Of a stretch of DNA of 21,432 bases, positions 1 through 8,433 are shown in pieces. The notes under the pieces were generated by a model that worked only from the letters and a program-made list of their open reading frames with translations, was not told where the DNA came from and searched no databases. The position numbers and the translations under genes were made by a program. This DNA comes from an uncultured Lachnospiraceae bacterium (GTDB taxonomy: Bacteria > Bacillota > Clostridia > Lachnospirales > Lachnospiraceae). The number at the start of each line of letters is the position of its first letter. Position 1 is the stretch's first letter. The stretch lies in contig CAJTYJ010000056.1 of NCBI GenBank assembly GCA_910583895.1, positions 1 to 21,432 on the forward strand. Direction: 5' to 3'.

Positions 1-199
1 CAGTACCTCCGATGACCAGTTGTGTGCCTCGACATTTCTACTCACACGCCCCTCGCGGGACGTGACGATCGAACACCGCGCCCGCACCGAAAAGCGGACG
101 ATTTCTACTCACACGCCCCTCGCGGGACGTGACTTGTAAGCAGAATAATCTCCGCACGCAGATGGAATTTCTACTCACACGCCCCTCGCGGGACGTGAC
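1..199 (-). CRISPR. Type I-C CRISPR array, leader-proximal end
   Basis: Three identical 33-bp repeats lie at 34-66, 101-133 and 167-199, with spacers of 34 bp (67-100) and 33 bp (134-166). The 33 bp at 1-33 are the length of another full spacer, so the array very probably continues off the left edge. Read on the minus strand, the repeat begins GTCACGTCCC and ends TGAGTAGAAAT. It folds as a 7-bp stem (ACGTCCC with GGGGCGT, one G-U pair) closed by the GNRA tetraloop GCGA, followed by a 12-nt tail. That matches type I-C, in which Cas5c cuts at the base of the stem and leaves an 11-nt 5' handle, here UGAGUAGAAAU. Perfect repeat identity and the adjoining cas2 side place the leader to the right. 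Spacer targets cannot be determined from the window. Confidence 0.97.
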
Positions 200-362
200 C
201 GCAACATTTTGTAGACATGTTCTATCACACCACAAGATACGAGAGGGACGGACTATTTCATAGTTAAATTTCTTTAAAAAACAAAAATTTTATACTAATA
301 AATCTAAATATTCAGGCGAACCTGTCTGCGTTTATTGACTCACTAACACTTCGCCTATTGCT
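200..362 (-). promoter_or_regulatory. CRISPR leader region
   Basis: This AT-rich stretch lies between the first repeat (ending at 199) and a broken gene, on the side where a leftward-transcribed array needs its leader. On the minus strand it has A/T-rich blocks (about 255-310) including TATAAA, which could be a -10, but no convincing -35 is visible. A 7-bp inverted repeat (AGGCGAA at 314-320, TTCGCCT at 350-356) sits at its distal end. The leader limits are inferred from position only. No further repeat is present between 200 and 362. Confidence 0.55.
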
Positions 363-687
363 TTACTGAACAACCATATCTATTTTCCCTGTCACAAAGA
401 GAACCGGACGCTGATTCATCCACTGTTCACAGATCCGTCTGTTTTCTGATATGTACAAGCCCTCAAAAAGCTTCCTGCTGTCCATGCGAATATCCAGAAA
501 ATCCGCAAGCATACTCATAGTAAGCGTCTTCCCAAATCTTCCTGGCCTGGTAAAAAGCAGGACTTTAAAACTGTCACAAATCAATTCTTCTATGAAACGT
601 GTTTTATCAATAAAAAGTACCAGTTTTTTCACGAAGTTCCTGAAAGCTCTCAATTCCAATCGGCGGCATCACGCGGGCCATGACCAT
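363..687 (-). pseudogene. Broken AAA-ATPase-like (PF09820/DUF1703 type) gene fragment
   Basis: The fragment encodes the N-terminal part of the AAA-ATPase-like family often paired with a PD-(D/E)XK nuclease domain. Recognisable blocks are IGIESFQELRE, IDKTRFIEEL, the P-loop-like RPGRFGKTLTMSML and LFEGLYI. Intact members run to several hundred residues; this one stops after about 100, just past RPVLFVTG. The first part, from an ATG at 687 or 681 behind a GGAAGGGGG ribosome binding site, is in a different frame from the rest. The frame ends in TGA close to 612, where the family expects an aromatic-x-DKTRF sequence, so one base has been lost near 609-614. It starts only 25 bp after cas2 and separates cas2 from the leader. 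It is truncated, frameshifted and almost certainly non-functional. Confidence 0.8.
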
Positions 688-711
688 CCCCCTTCCTGAC
701 CTGTACAGAAG

Positions 712-1002
712 TCAGATAATAATAACTCCTTCTGAATCATAAGTCTGTTTTGCACCAATATGTTCCACTTTCTTCTTCCAGTCATTTCCAAGATAATAAA
801 ACCGCAGACTGTCTTTTTCCGAATCAATCAGCCGTATCAGACGATCCTTCAGTTTCAGAAAAGACGAATAATCCAGATTCGCTTCAAACACAGAATTCTG
901 GACCCGCTGTGCGTGATTTTGACATTCTTTTGCAACTTTACGAAGCCTGGTTTTTCCTGCAGGATCTGTTGTACTTACATCATAACTGATTAATACCATC
1001 AT
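712..1002 (-). CDS. cas2: CRISPR-associated endonuclease Cas2 (type I-C)
   Basis: Cas2 forms the central dimer of the Cas1-Cas2 integrase that inserts new spacers at the leader end of the array. The 96-residue product has the ferredoxin-like fold signature, with MVLISYDVST at the start carrying the conserved Asp of the first beta strand, and a C-terminal DSEGVIII strand typical of the I-C group. The longer frame opens with a GTG at 1011, directly after the cas1 stop. The ATG at 1002 is preferred because AGGTGA sits 5-6 nt before it and the protein then begins MMVLISYDV, as in the family. It is the last cas gene of the operon. Cas1, Cas2 and Cas4 together form the adaptation module. Confidence 0.95.
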   Translation of the reverse strand: MMVLISYDVSTTDPAGKTRLRKVAKECQNHAQRVQNSVFEANLDYSSFLKLKDRLIRLIDSEKDSLRFYYLGNDWKKKVEHIGAKQTYDSEGVIII

Positions 1003-1011
1003 GTCTATCAC

Positions 1012-2034
1012 CTACTTCTGCAAAAATGGCGGGTAACTCTCCAGATCTCCTCTTACATATTTTGCAAGAAGATTACTCTGAACATATGGCAGAAGCCCCA
1101 TGGGAATTTTCTGCTTCAAATACGGATGCACCATGTCACTGCGTTTTTTCTCCTGCCATCGTGCCAGCACTTTTTTTCTTCCTTCTGCATTCAGCCAGAC
1201 GGCACCCGATATCTGTTTTTCAAAATCGTCTTTCCCAATGATCTGCAGATTCAAAAGTGTAAGCACAAAGCGCTCAGCAATACAGCGTATCTCTTCCACC
1301 AGATCGCAGGCAAGAGAACTTCTTCCGCTTCGAAGCGCATGGCAGAAGCCAATATAACTGTCCAGTCCCACTGTCTCAAGCGCAGCTGCAAATTCAACGG
1401 TAGCCAGAGTATACACAAAAGACAGTACTGCGTTAACGGGATCCAGCGGAGGATGTTTTGTCCGAAATTCAAAAGTAAATGGAACTTTTTGATTCGTGAT
1501 CAGTTTTTGAAACACGGAAAAGTATGCCCTTGCACAGTTTCCCTCGATTCCTGTTATTTCTTCCATACTTTTTGCCTGAAATACTTTGTCAATTCCATCT
1601 TTCAGTATATTCAGAACATCTGATATCTTTTCGTCCTCCCGCAGTCCGGCATTATCATGAAGACTCCTGCGCAGCAGCTGTCTTGTATTGCTGAATTTCG
1701 CAGCCATGGTATTCTGTGCCAGAGCAAGTCCCTGCTCGCGGAAACAGTCAATCTGGGCTACTCTAAGAAAGACATTTCCCTTTGTTTCCCCGCATACTTT
1801 GGCAAGAAATTTCCCCTGGGGCGAAATAAAATTGATGGGTATGGTCTTTCCAACACATTTTCCCATCAGAGCCGGAGAACACCCCACATAGTTAAAACAC
1901 ACCACATTTTCAATATTTTCAAAAGGAATCCGAAGCTTCTCGGTCCCGTCGATTTTGCAGACCAGATTTTCTCCATCCAGTGTCAAATATGCCTGTTCAT
2001 TTGTAACATAAATTGTATTCAACAGTTTTCTCAT
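1012..2034 (-). CDS. cas1: CRISPR-associated integrase Cas1 (type I-C)
   Basis: Cas1 is the metal-dependent integrase of spacer acquisition, acting as two dimers around a Cas2 dimer. The 340-residue length is normal for Cas1c. The N-terminal beta domain (about 1-85) begins MRKLLNTIYV. The alpha-helical catalytic domain shows the expected ligands: Glu164 in GIEGNCARAYF, His232 in GFCHALRSGR, and acidic residues 244-247 in CDLVEEIR. The ATG at 2034 lies 3 bp after the cas4 stop, so the two are translated in series. No missing key residue is seen, so adaptation should be competent at the protein level. Confidence 0.96.
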   Translation of the reverse strand: MRKLLNTIYVTNEQAYLTLDGENLVCKIDGTEKLRIPFENIENVVCFNYVGCSPALMGKCVGKTIPINFISPQGKFLAKVCGETKGNVFLRVAQIDCFREQGLALAQNTMAAKFSNTRQLLRRSLHDNAGLREDEKISDVLNILKDGIDKVFQAKSMEEITGIEGNCARAYFSVFQKLITNQKVPFTFEFRTKHPPLDPVNAVLSFVYTLATVEFAAALETVGLDSYIGFCHALRSGRSSLACDLVEEIRCIAERFVLTLLNLQIIGKDDFEKQISGAVWLNAEGRKKVLARWQEKKRSDMVHPYLKQKIPMGLLPYVQSNLLAKYVRGDLESYPPFLQK

Positions 2035-2037
2035 CTT

Positions 2038-2712
2038 TTATATTTCCATTTTCCCGATTTTCTCAATCTCTGTCCGAACTGATTCTATCTTTTTTATGGA
2101 AGGCATACACAGATCCCGCATGGAGCATCCACCGCACTTCTGTCCTTTTGGAATCGCCGGAATCATTCCCTTTTCCAGGAAATCTCGCATTTCTGCAAGC
2201 ATCTGCCGCAGCCGCTGATCATATTCCGTAAAATTTTCTTTTACCGGAAGAGGCACCCTCTTTTTCACATCCGCATAATACAATACCGCATCACAGTCGC
2301 CGCCGAACACATAATCCACACATATTTTCTGCGCAAACACCTGCATCAGATCTTCTTCATGGTACTCCTTCTTCTTTGGTCTGGTTGGCTTATATTCTAC
2401 AATGCAGATCTGACAGGATGCTTTGCGTTCATCTATAGAGATCCCCTGACTGTCTTCCGTCAATTCCAGGCAATCTGTCACGCCATACAGGTTATATGCT
2501 TCCAGATCATTATATACCGGAACGGAAGTAAATACCTTTCTGCCTCTTGCTGTATAATGTCTTTCTGGATCGTGTACCCGTTCATGCAGCAGATTGGCTT
2601 TTGTAACAAAAACGTTTTCTGCCCATGCCCGATCAATTTCCAGAAGCCCCCACCGATGGGGGCAGTACATATAATGCTGAACCGACCGAATCGTGATTTC
2701 TGTACTGGTCAT
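2038..2712 (-). CDS. cas4: CRISPR-associated exonuclease Cas4
   Basis: Cas4 is a RecB-family iron-sulfur nuclease that trims prespacers and selects those with a correct PAM before integration by Cas1-Cas2. The 224-residue protein has Cys17 (YCPHRW) and a C-terminal trio Cys193, Cys196 and Cys202 (KCGGCSMRDLC), the four ligands of the [4Fe-4S] cluster. The RecB nuclease core is seen as GVTDCLEL (metal-binding Asp) and IVEYKPTRPK (the E-x-K motif). Its ATG overlaps the cas7 stop in an ATGA junction, indicating translational coupling. The Shine-Dalgarno sequence in front of it is weak, which fits that coupling. Confidence 0.95.
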   Translation of the reverse strand: MTSTEITIRSVQHYMYCPHRWGLLEIDRAWAENVFVTKANLLHERVHDPERHYTARGRKVFTSVPVYNDLEAYNLYGVTDCLELTEDSQGISIDERKASCQICIVEYKPTRPKKKEYHEEDLMQVFAQKICVDYVFGGDCDAVLYYADVKKRVPLPVKENFTEYDQRLRQMLAEMRDFLEKGMIPAIPKGQKCGGCSMRDLCMPSIKKIESVRTEIEKIGKMEI

Positions 2713-3569
2713 AATTTTATAAGAACTTCTACCCCGTCCGGCATCTGATCATCCAGCTTTACTTCATAGTCGGAAAATGCGCGGGGCGGCATCCCTTTTT
2801 CTTTCAGCTCTGTCTGAACTTTATCAAACAAAAAATGCGACGGACAGTTTCCAAGTACACTGTCATGACGAAATACATAAAGTCTGCGCATACACATCTT
2901 CCCTCTTGCCGCACTGTGATCATGTTCAAACATGTTGATAATGGCCGCCCACAAAAGTTCCAGATCCTCTTCTGACAGATCTGATACTTTGTTCGCAAGG
3001 GCAGCGGATACATATCCTTCCGCCCGGTAAAGCGCGTAAGGAATCATGCTTTTGCGGCCCATCTCTGTCTCTCCGGATTCCTGGCGCCCTTCTGTCGTTC
3101 TCGCCTGACGCGTAATCGTCACATCCTGAATATTGATTGGAGACAAACTTCTGGCAAAATTAATCTGCACTGGTCCCCGCACAATTCCACATGGATCATC
3201 GCCTGTGGACATGACTGCGCCGAACATCCGGACATCATAATAGTTTCTGCACATATAGTCTCTGGCCCGTTTTACCTCATCCGGATTCTTTCCTTTATTT
3301 TTCGTCTTCAGACCTTCTGCTTCATATGCTTCTGTAAATTTTGTATTAAGCGCTTTGTCTGGTTTTACAAGAATTTGATATCCAGCTTCCCCTTCTTTGC
3401 ACAATTCTACATAATTCCGAATCTTTCTTTTCAGACATACATCTGTAATATAGCCGTACCCTGTCTCTGCATCTACCCGAGGAGCATTTCCTGCATCCGG
3501 ATCTCCATTGGGGTTTCCATTCTCCACATCAAAAAGCATCACAAAATCGTATCTGTTTTTAATTGCCAT
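2709..3569 (-). CDS. cas7: Cascade backbone subunit Cas7c (Csd2)
   Basis: Cas7 forms the filament that binds the crRNA spacer in the type I-C Cascade complex. Each subunit's thumb displaces one nucleotide, so every sixth base of the guide is left unpaired with the target. The 286-residue product begins MAIKNRYDFVMLFDVENGNP, and NGNPNGDPDAGNAPR is the hallmark of the Csd2/Csh2 family. ARTTEGRQESGETEMGRK and the C-terminal region are also typical. An open frame extends further upstream, but the ATG at 3569 is chosen because GGAGG lies 9 nt ahead of it and the family starts here; ATG 3575 is too close to that site. It overlaps the end of cas8c by 11 nt. Confidence 0.95.
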   Translation of the reverse strand: MAIKNRYDFVMLFDVENGNPNGDPDAGNAPRVDAETGYGYITDVCLKRKIRNYVELCKEGEAGYQILVKPDKALNTKFTEAYEAEGLKTKNKGKNPDEVKRARDYMCRNYYDVRMFGAVMSTGDDPCGIVRGPVQINFARSLSPINIQDVTITRQARTTEGRQESGETEMGRKSMIPYALYRAEGYVSAALANKVSDLSEEDLELLWAAIINMFEHDHSAARGKMCMRRLYVFRHDSVLGNCPSHFLFDKVQTELKEKGMPPRAFSDYEVKLDDQMPDGVEVLIKL

Positions 3570-3987
3570 CTCCATCTTCCTCCGTCTGTTCTTTCTGTTC
3601 TGTATCTTTTTTTTCAAAAACACTCTGATATTGCTGATAATATCCAGCAATAAAAAAGCTCTGGTACTGTTGATAATAACCAATCACAAATCTTCCCTGG
3701 TCGGTTAAAAGAAGCGTCTCCGGGAATTCTCCTTCCAACTGCCAGGTAATCTCCCCAATCAGTTTATTATAAAACACCGGACCTTTTACCTTGTTCAGAT
3801 GATTCTGCGCCAGTTTCAAAAGTTTTGGAAATACGATTGCCGGTCTGGACGAAGCTGACGCAAAATAGGCATCTTTAATGGTACGATTCAGTGAGTTTCC
3901 GGATGCATCCTGCTGCAGCCTTTCCAAAACCGCAAACAGTCTCCCGCACAAATATGCCGGCGTGTAATTTTCTCTATCCAATGCCAC
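3559..3987 (-). CDS. cas11c: Cascade small subunit Cas11c, internal start within cas8c
   Basis: In type I-C systems the small subunit is not a separate gene but is made from an in-frame internal start in cas8c. Exactly such a start is visible: AAGGAGG (complement of 3996-4002) lies 8 nt before a GTG at 3987-3985, which is codon 477 of cas8c. The resulting 142-residue, mainly helical protein begins VALDRENYTPAYLCGRLFAV, where known Cas11c proteins begin. It would line the belly of Cascade and stabilise the R-loop. The ribosome site and its position are seen directly; expression is inferred from characterised I-C systems. Confidence 0.85.
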   Translation of the reverse strand: MALDRENYTPAYLCGRLFAVLERLQQDASGNSLNRTIKDAYFASASSRPAIVFPKLLKLAQNHLNKVKGPVFYNKLIGEITWQLEGEFPETLLLTDQGRFVIGYYQQYQSFFIAGYYQQYQSVFEKKDTEQKEQTEEDGDGN

Positions 3988-5415
3988 CTTCAATTCCTCC
4001 TTTTTGTAATTTCGGTTAATACAGGCTTTGATGATCCCCGCCCGTACTTCATTTACTTTTTTGTCTGTATCTGTTTTCACACGGCGTACCGTTGTCTCCA
4101 GCAATGCCTCTGGGTACCTGCTTCCATAGATCACTGCTTCGAACAACTTGGTAAGCAGTGCCAGATTCACTGTATCATGGCTGCTTTTAGGTGAAACCAG
4201 CTCCATTTTTATCCTTGCAATGGACAACGGCCGGACCGTTTCTGACACCTGCATTTCTTCCTGAAACTTTGCAACGTTCCACAGAATATCTGCATATCTT
4301 TTCCGATAAATAAATTTCACCGCAAGCCGGGACGAATTTGGCTTCAACCCCACCATATAAAAATCAATATCCGGCTGGATACAATCCGTCGAACAGAGCC
4401 TGTCCCATATGATTTTGCCCTTTCTTGCATCTTCCAGAAGGTTTTTCAGCATCTGTTCTGTCTGTTCTGTGTTCATTTGTTCGGACTGCCCACACAACAT
4501 GGCCATAAGAACATCTTCACAGGTTTCCTCCGGGTTCATCGCCCAGAACACGATCGTCATATCGTCCATGAGTATTTTGTGACTCCTGGTTTCCAGCAGA
4601 TAGTTCAGCGCTTCGGTATATTTTTGCATGATCCGGCTTGAAATGCTGCTGTTGTAGGACTGTTCCTTTCCATAAGAATTTTCCGACGGATTATTAAATC
4701 CAACCAGCACCGTGCCTGTGACCAGTCCCCCATAGACACCTTTCACTTTACTGTGAATTCTGGCAATAGGCGCCGGAATTCCGCTGACTGCACACTGAGA
4801 GATATAAGCATCTTCTCCTTCTTCTCCCCGCTGCCGGTACCATTCTTCCCATCTTTTCTTCACCTGCACATCGTTCTGCAGCAGCTGATCCGGATAACCG
4901 GTCAGACAAAATGCATAACTGGATTTATCGTATTCCTTCCCCAGTCCAAGAAGACAGGAATTCTGCGTCTCTTCCTCCGGATTCCAGTTTTGTAAAAACT
5001 GCCTGTATGCCTGTATCACCGGAGAATCCAGGCCTTCCAGAAATTCCAGATTTGTTTTTACAAATGCATTATGGGACTTTTTCGCTTTTTGAGTCCGGTC
5101 TTCCGGTGATAATATTTCTTTATTACAATTCAGGCCAAACAGATACAGTGGCCGATGCTCTATGACATTGGCGTCAATTCCGGGTTTTTCCGTCCTCTTC
5201 GGCATCACCATATTCCGCGGATTCCACACCTCTTTGATCTTTCCTTTTGCGGCTCTCTGTTCTGTCCGGACTTTACATGACAGAATCGCATCAATCCGTC
5301 CTTCTTCTGTCAGACAAACTATATAATGAATCTTCACATTGGAATACCCTTCCGGAAGAACTTTTCCCGCTTTCGCAAGGATATCATAATAGCCGGATAA
5401 CGCATGGATCAGCAT
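3559..5415 (-). CDS. cas8c: Cascade large subunit Cas8c (Csd1)
   Basis: Cas8c is the large subunit of type I-C Cascade, which recognises the PAM and helps recruit Cas3. The protein has 618 residues, the usual size. It begins MLIHALSGYYDILAKAGKVL behind a GGAGGAATTAAG ribosome binding site. The middle holds family blocks such as LVGFNNPSENSYG and FWAMNP, and the C-terminal third corresponds to the small subunit Cas11c, which has its own start (separate entry). The extreme C-terminus carries a short tandem repeat, GYYQQYQS at residues 579-586 and again at 591-598, followed by an acidic tail. Its start overlaps the cas5 stop by 7 nt and its end overlaps cas7 by 11 nt. Confidence 0.95.
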   Translation of the reverse strand: MLIHALSGYYDILAKAGKVLPEGYSNVKIHYIVCLTEEGRIDAILSCKVRTEQRAAKGKIKEVWNPRNMVMPKRTEKPGIDANVIEHRPLYLFGLNCNKEILSPEDRTQKAKKSHNAFVKTNLEFLEGLDSPVIQAYRQFLQNWNPEEETQNSCLLGLGKEYDKSSYAFCLTGYPDQLLQNDVQVKKRWEEWYRQRGEEGEDAYISQCAVSGIPAPIARIHSKVKGVYGGLVTGTVLVGFNNPSENSYGKEQSYNSSISSRIMQKYTEALNYLLETRSHKILMDDMTIVFWAMNPEETCEDVLMAMLCGQSEQMNTEQTEQMLKNLLEDARKGKIIWDRLCSTDCIQPDIDFYMVGLKPNSSRLAVKFIYRKRYADILWNVAKFQEEMQVSETVRPLSIARIKMELVSPKSSHDTVNLALLTKLFEAVIYGSRYPEALLETTVRRVKTDTDKKVNEVRAGIIKACINRNYKKEELKVALDRENYTPAYLCGRLFAVLERLQQDASGNSLNRTIKDAYFASASSRPAIVFPKLLKLAQNHLNKVKGPVFYNKLIGEITWQLEGEFPETLLLTDQGRFVIGYYQQYQSFFIAGYYQQYQSVFEKKDTEQKEQTEEDGDGN

Positions 5416-6137
5416 CTTAATTCCTCCCTGTATTTTTTCACGTCGATGATTCCTCTCACCATATGAGGCCTGTAGTAAACAGTAGACGCCTTGTCGGAAA
5501 ATCTGGGATTTTCCCAGTCATCATTCACCGGTTTTCCTTTGTCAGCAAAGGCAACCCGGTAACTCATATAGCCAAGATCCATATCCCCCATATCCAGTAT
5601 CTCACTGCTGATTCCCTCTGTATCGAACTCTTCTACCAGTTCCAGTCGCCTGACCGGAAATTCGCTGCATCCGAGGCAGGGAGTGCGGAAATACTGGCCT
5701 TTCTCCAGACGCCTTTTCAGAATATGAAAATGTTTCATTTCCGACTCATCTTCTTTTTCATTTTTCAGTCCAGTCAGTTCAAAATGAAATGCAATCCCAT
5801 ATTTTACATCTTTCAGTACCATGGATGCCCGCTGACTCCGACTTTCTGATGTATAGATACAGGGATCTCCGCCCTTTCCGTTCATCCGGCTTTTCACTGC
5901 GCTGTACAGAACCTTATCCTTGACCTCGTTTCTCCGGATATTGATAAAATCAATGGGATGGAATACAACGATCCGGTCAATCACGTAACGGATCGCAGGC
6001 TTCCAGTAAACACTTTTCAGCATCCCCTCCAGTGCGCCCGGCGGAGGAACGTCATAACTGACCCGTTCCACTTTTAACTCCGGCCTTGTAAAACACGCGT
6101 AATCTCCCTCTGCGATGATCTTAAATCCATAGCTCAC
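5409..6137 (-). CDS. cas5: crRNA-processing Cascade subunit Cas5c (Cas5d)
   Basis: In type I-C, which lacks Cas6, Cas5 is the ribonuclease that cuts the pre-crRNA at the base of the repeat hairpin and then stays bound to the 11-nt handle. The 242-residue product starts MSYGFKIIAEGDYACFTRPE and contains the VSYDVPPPGALEGML segment and GCSEFPVRRLELVE, both typical of Cas5d. The catalytic triad of the family (Tyr, Lys, His) plausibly corresponds to Tyr44 in SVYWKP and the Lys/His of VLKDVKYGIAFHF. The start codon is GTG, inside ATGTGAGC, with GGGGTGAGA ahead. It follows cas3 after a 33-bp gap and overlaps cas8c by 7 nt. Confidence 0.94.
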   Translation of the reverse strand: MSYGFKIIAEGDYACFTRPELKVERVSYDVPPPGALEGMLKSVYWKPAIRYVIDRIVVFHPIDFINIRRNEVKDKVLYSAVKSRMNGKGGDPCIYTSESRSQRASMVLKDVKYGIAFHFELTGLKNEKEDESEMKHFHILKRRLEKGQYFRTPCLGCSEFPVRRLELVEEFDTEGISSEILDMGDMDLGYMSYRVAFADKGKPVNDDWENPRFSDKASTVYYRPHMVRGIIDVKKYREELRC

Positions 6138-6170
6138 ATTCTCTCACCCCTTATTCGTTTTTGTCAGTTC

Positions 6171-8366
6171 TCATTCAACCAGATAATCAGTTGCCTCAAA
6201 CGAAATTCCTGTATCCTTATCATAATAATCCGGATTCGTAAGACAGTAGATTCCTGATCCCCAGTCCTCTGCCGCATGCTGACGCACCAGGTCGTCCAGC
6301 TCCCGCCGGTATACGGAACAGGCATAGAGCTGCAGCTCTCTTTCGGGAACCACCCCGGTATACTGCAGCTTTTTCACCAGCTCTCTACTTTTATCATCCT
6401 GCGGCACTATCAGAGACATTGTCTTCGCGTCGATAGGCTCAAAATGTTCTGCATAGGTCCGGAACGGAATGGACTGGATGTGCGTACACTCCTGTGTAAT
6501 TGTATTTTTTTGAATTTCCTCACTTTTCATCCGGAACAGACGGTCGTAATATTCCCCAATGCTTTCCTGACAGGAAATATCCTCATATCTCGCCAGCATC
6601 CCTTTTACAATATTTTCCTGCTCGCCTCCGGACGCTTTTTTCAAATCATCTGCAAATTCAAATATAAATACTTCCGCATCCGTTCTCTTTCCTTCCCGGT
6701 TACATCTTCCGCCTGCCTGCAGAATACTGTCCAGCCCTGTCAGTTCCCGAAACACCGCATGAACGTCCAGATCCACTCCGGCCTCGATCAGCGAGGTGGA
6801 TATAATCGTAATTCTGCGTTCTTCCGGAACTTCTGCCCCATCCGGAAACTCCTTTTCCAGACGCTGCAGTTCTTCTTTAATCTCTTTTAACACTCTTTTT
6901 CGATCCAGAGAAGTCATATAGGTAGAAAGATGATATTTTCTTCCCGCGCACATCTGATACAGTTTTCTGGCTGCCGCTTTCCGATTTACGATCAGAAGAC
7001 TGGAAGGATGCTGTACCGCTTTCTGCAAAAGCGTCTCTTCCGGCATTTCCCCCAAATGCACATACCGGCATTTTTTAAATTCAGAAAACAGCGAAATGTC
7101 TGTGATCAGCTCCTTCATCGAACTGTCCGGCAAAGCATACTGCTTCATTAACCCGGCAAAGTCGGGCATGGTTGCGGTCAGAAATACCGCTTCACTGTTC
7201 AAATACTTCGTAATATATGCAATCGCCCGCAGACAGGGCTGCAGATACTCCACCGGCATCAGATGGGCCTCGTCAAAGACGAGAATGCTGTCTGCCATAT
7301 GGTGCAGTTTGCGCAGTTTTCCTCTTTTGTTGGCGTAAATGGATTCAAAAAACTGTACGGCAGTCGTAATGATCAGCGGCGCATCCCAGTTTTCCGATGC
7401 ACATTTTGCCGCCTGCCGGTAATCCTCATCGTAATCGTCACTATCGTAGGAAAATGTCGACTGGTGTCGCAGAATCTGTGCCTCTTTGCCAAATAACGAT
7501 TCCAGAACGTCCGCTGTCTGATCTATGATGCTGTTGTACGGAATCACATAGATTATGCGTTTTTTCTCTTTCCGGATGGCTCTCTCCAGAGCAAATTTCA
7601 CACTGCACAGCGTCTTTCCGCTTCCTGTTGGCATATTCATTAAATATATTTCCGCATCCTGTTCTGTTTTCTCAAATACCTGTTTTTGAAGGAGCGCCCT
7701 GGCTTTCTGCAGTCCAGTACTACATACAAAAGAATCCAGGCGGGCATTTACCTTTTCCAGGCAATCATGAAAATCTGCATTCAGCTTCCCGGCCGCATTC
7801 CCACCGCAAAACGCCGCCGTGTCCAGCGAATCCGCATCCGTCAGGCAGGAAAAGCAGTAGCGGGTCAGGAATGCAAATTTGTCAGTCAGCAGCGACTGGT
7901 CCTGCCCGCAGTCTTTTAACAAGTACTGCACAAACGCCTGCCGATCCGGACATGGCAGAGAAAGTTCTTCCCTGTAGACGCTGTAATCTTCGGTTTCACG
8001 CTTCAGTCTCCCGCACAGAGTCGACTGATTCGGTGTATCATTGTACGCGCCGCCGTCCGGAATTCCGCTGTGATGCCCGGCAATGCAGTATTCCATAAGC
8101 AGCCCGAGGGCATCCGGATACTGCTTTTTTGCCTCCAGCGCTCCGCAGATGGAATGTTCCACCTGAACAGAAGCCCCGTCAATTCGTTTCTGAAAGGACG
8201 GCTGATATTTGCCAATATCATGGAGCATTCCCATCGCACACATAAGCTCTCCAAGCGGTGGGACCGCAAACTGCGCGCACAGACGTGCTGTATTCTCGCT
8301 GTGTTCTTTTATTGTCTGGACCGCAGCTGTTTTTTCATTGATGTGCGCTTTGTACAATCTGCTCAT
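6171..8366 (-). CDS. cas3: CRISPR-associated nuclease-helicase Cas3 (type I-C)
   Basis: Cas3 is recruited to Cascade-bound DNA, nicks the displaced strand and degrades it while unwinding. The 731-residue protein has an N-terminal HD nuclease domain (HSENTARLC, LHDIGKYQPSF with His49-Asp50, VEHSICGAL, AGHHSG) and a superfamily 2 helicase domain. The helicase motifs are NMPTGSGKT (motif I), FDEAHLMP (II, DEAH), FLTATMP (III), STSLIEAGVDLD (V) and QAGGRCNREGKR (VI). All motifs look intact. The ATG at 8366 has AGAGGAAA 6 nt upstream. It is the first gene of the cas operon and lies directly behind a recognisable promoter and a putative guide-RNA target (separate entries). Confidence 0.96.
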   Translation of the reverse strand: MSRLYKAHINEKTAAVQTIKEHSENTARLCAQFAVPPLGELMCAMGMLHDIGKYQPSFQKRIDGASVQVEHSICGALEAKKQYPDALGLLMEYCIAGHHSGIPDGGAYNDTPNQSTLCGRLKRETEDYSVYREELSLPCPDRQAFVQYLLKDCGQDQSLLTDKFAFLTRYCFSCLTDADSLDTAAFCGGNAAGKLNADFHDCLEKVNARLDSFVCSTGLQKARALLQKQVFEKTEQDAEIYLMNMPTGSGKTLCSVKFALERAIRKEKKRIIYVIPYNSIIDQTADVLESLFGKEAQILRHQSTFSYDSDDYDEDYRQAAKCASENWDAPLIITTAVQFFESIYANKRGKLRKLHHMADSILVFDEAHLMPVEYLQPCLRAIAYITKYLNSEAVFLTATMPDFAGLMKQYALPDSSMKELITDISLFSEFKKCRYVHLGEMPEETLLQKAVQHPSSLLIVNRKAAARKLYQMCAGRKYHLSTYMTSLDRKRVLKEIKEELQRLEKEFPDGAEVPEERRITIISTSLIEAGVDLDVHAVFRELTGLDSILQAGGRCNREGKRTDAEVFIFEFADDLKKASGGEQENIVKGMLARYEDISCQESIGEYYDRLFRMKSEEIQKNTITQECTHIQSIPFRTYAEHFEPIDAKTMSLIVPQDDKSRELVKKLQYTGVVPERELQLYACSVYRRELDDLVRQHAAEDWGSGIYCLTNPDYYDKDTGISFEATDYLVE

Positions 8367-8397
8367 TTGATTTCCTCTTTTTTCTCTCTTTTGTAAA

Positions 8398-8426
8398 ATA
8401 ATACCATATATTTCTAATTATTGCAA
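8398..8426 (-). promoter_or_regulatory. cas operon promoter
   Basis: On the minus strand, -35 TTGCAA (8421-8426) and -10 TATTAT (8398-8403) are separated by 17 bp. Transcription would start near 8391, about 25 nt before the cas3 ATG. The stretch is very AT-rich. It is the only good promoter-like sequence between the upstream terminator (8463-8517) and cas3. Confidence 0.8.
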
Positions 8427-8433
8427 TATTTTT

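Noticed and set aside
234..251. A possible degenerate CRISPR repeat in the leader (minus strand begins GTCCGTCCCTCTCG).
   Set aside because: Only the first few bases resemble the repeat, the hairpin and the TGAGTAGAAAT tail are missing, and spacing from the first true repeat would be wrong.
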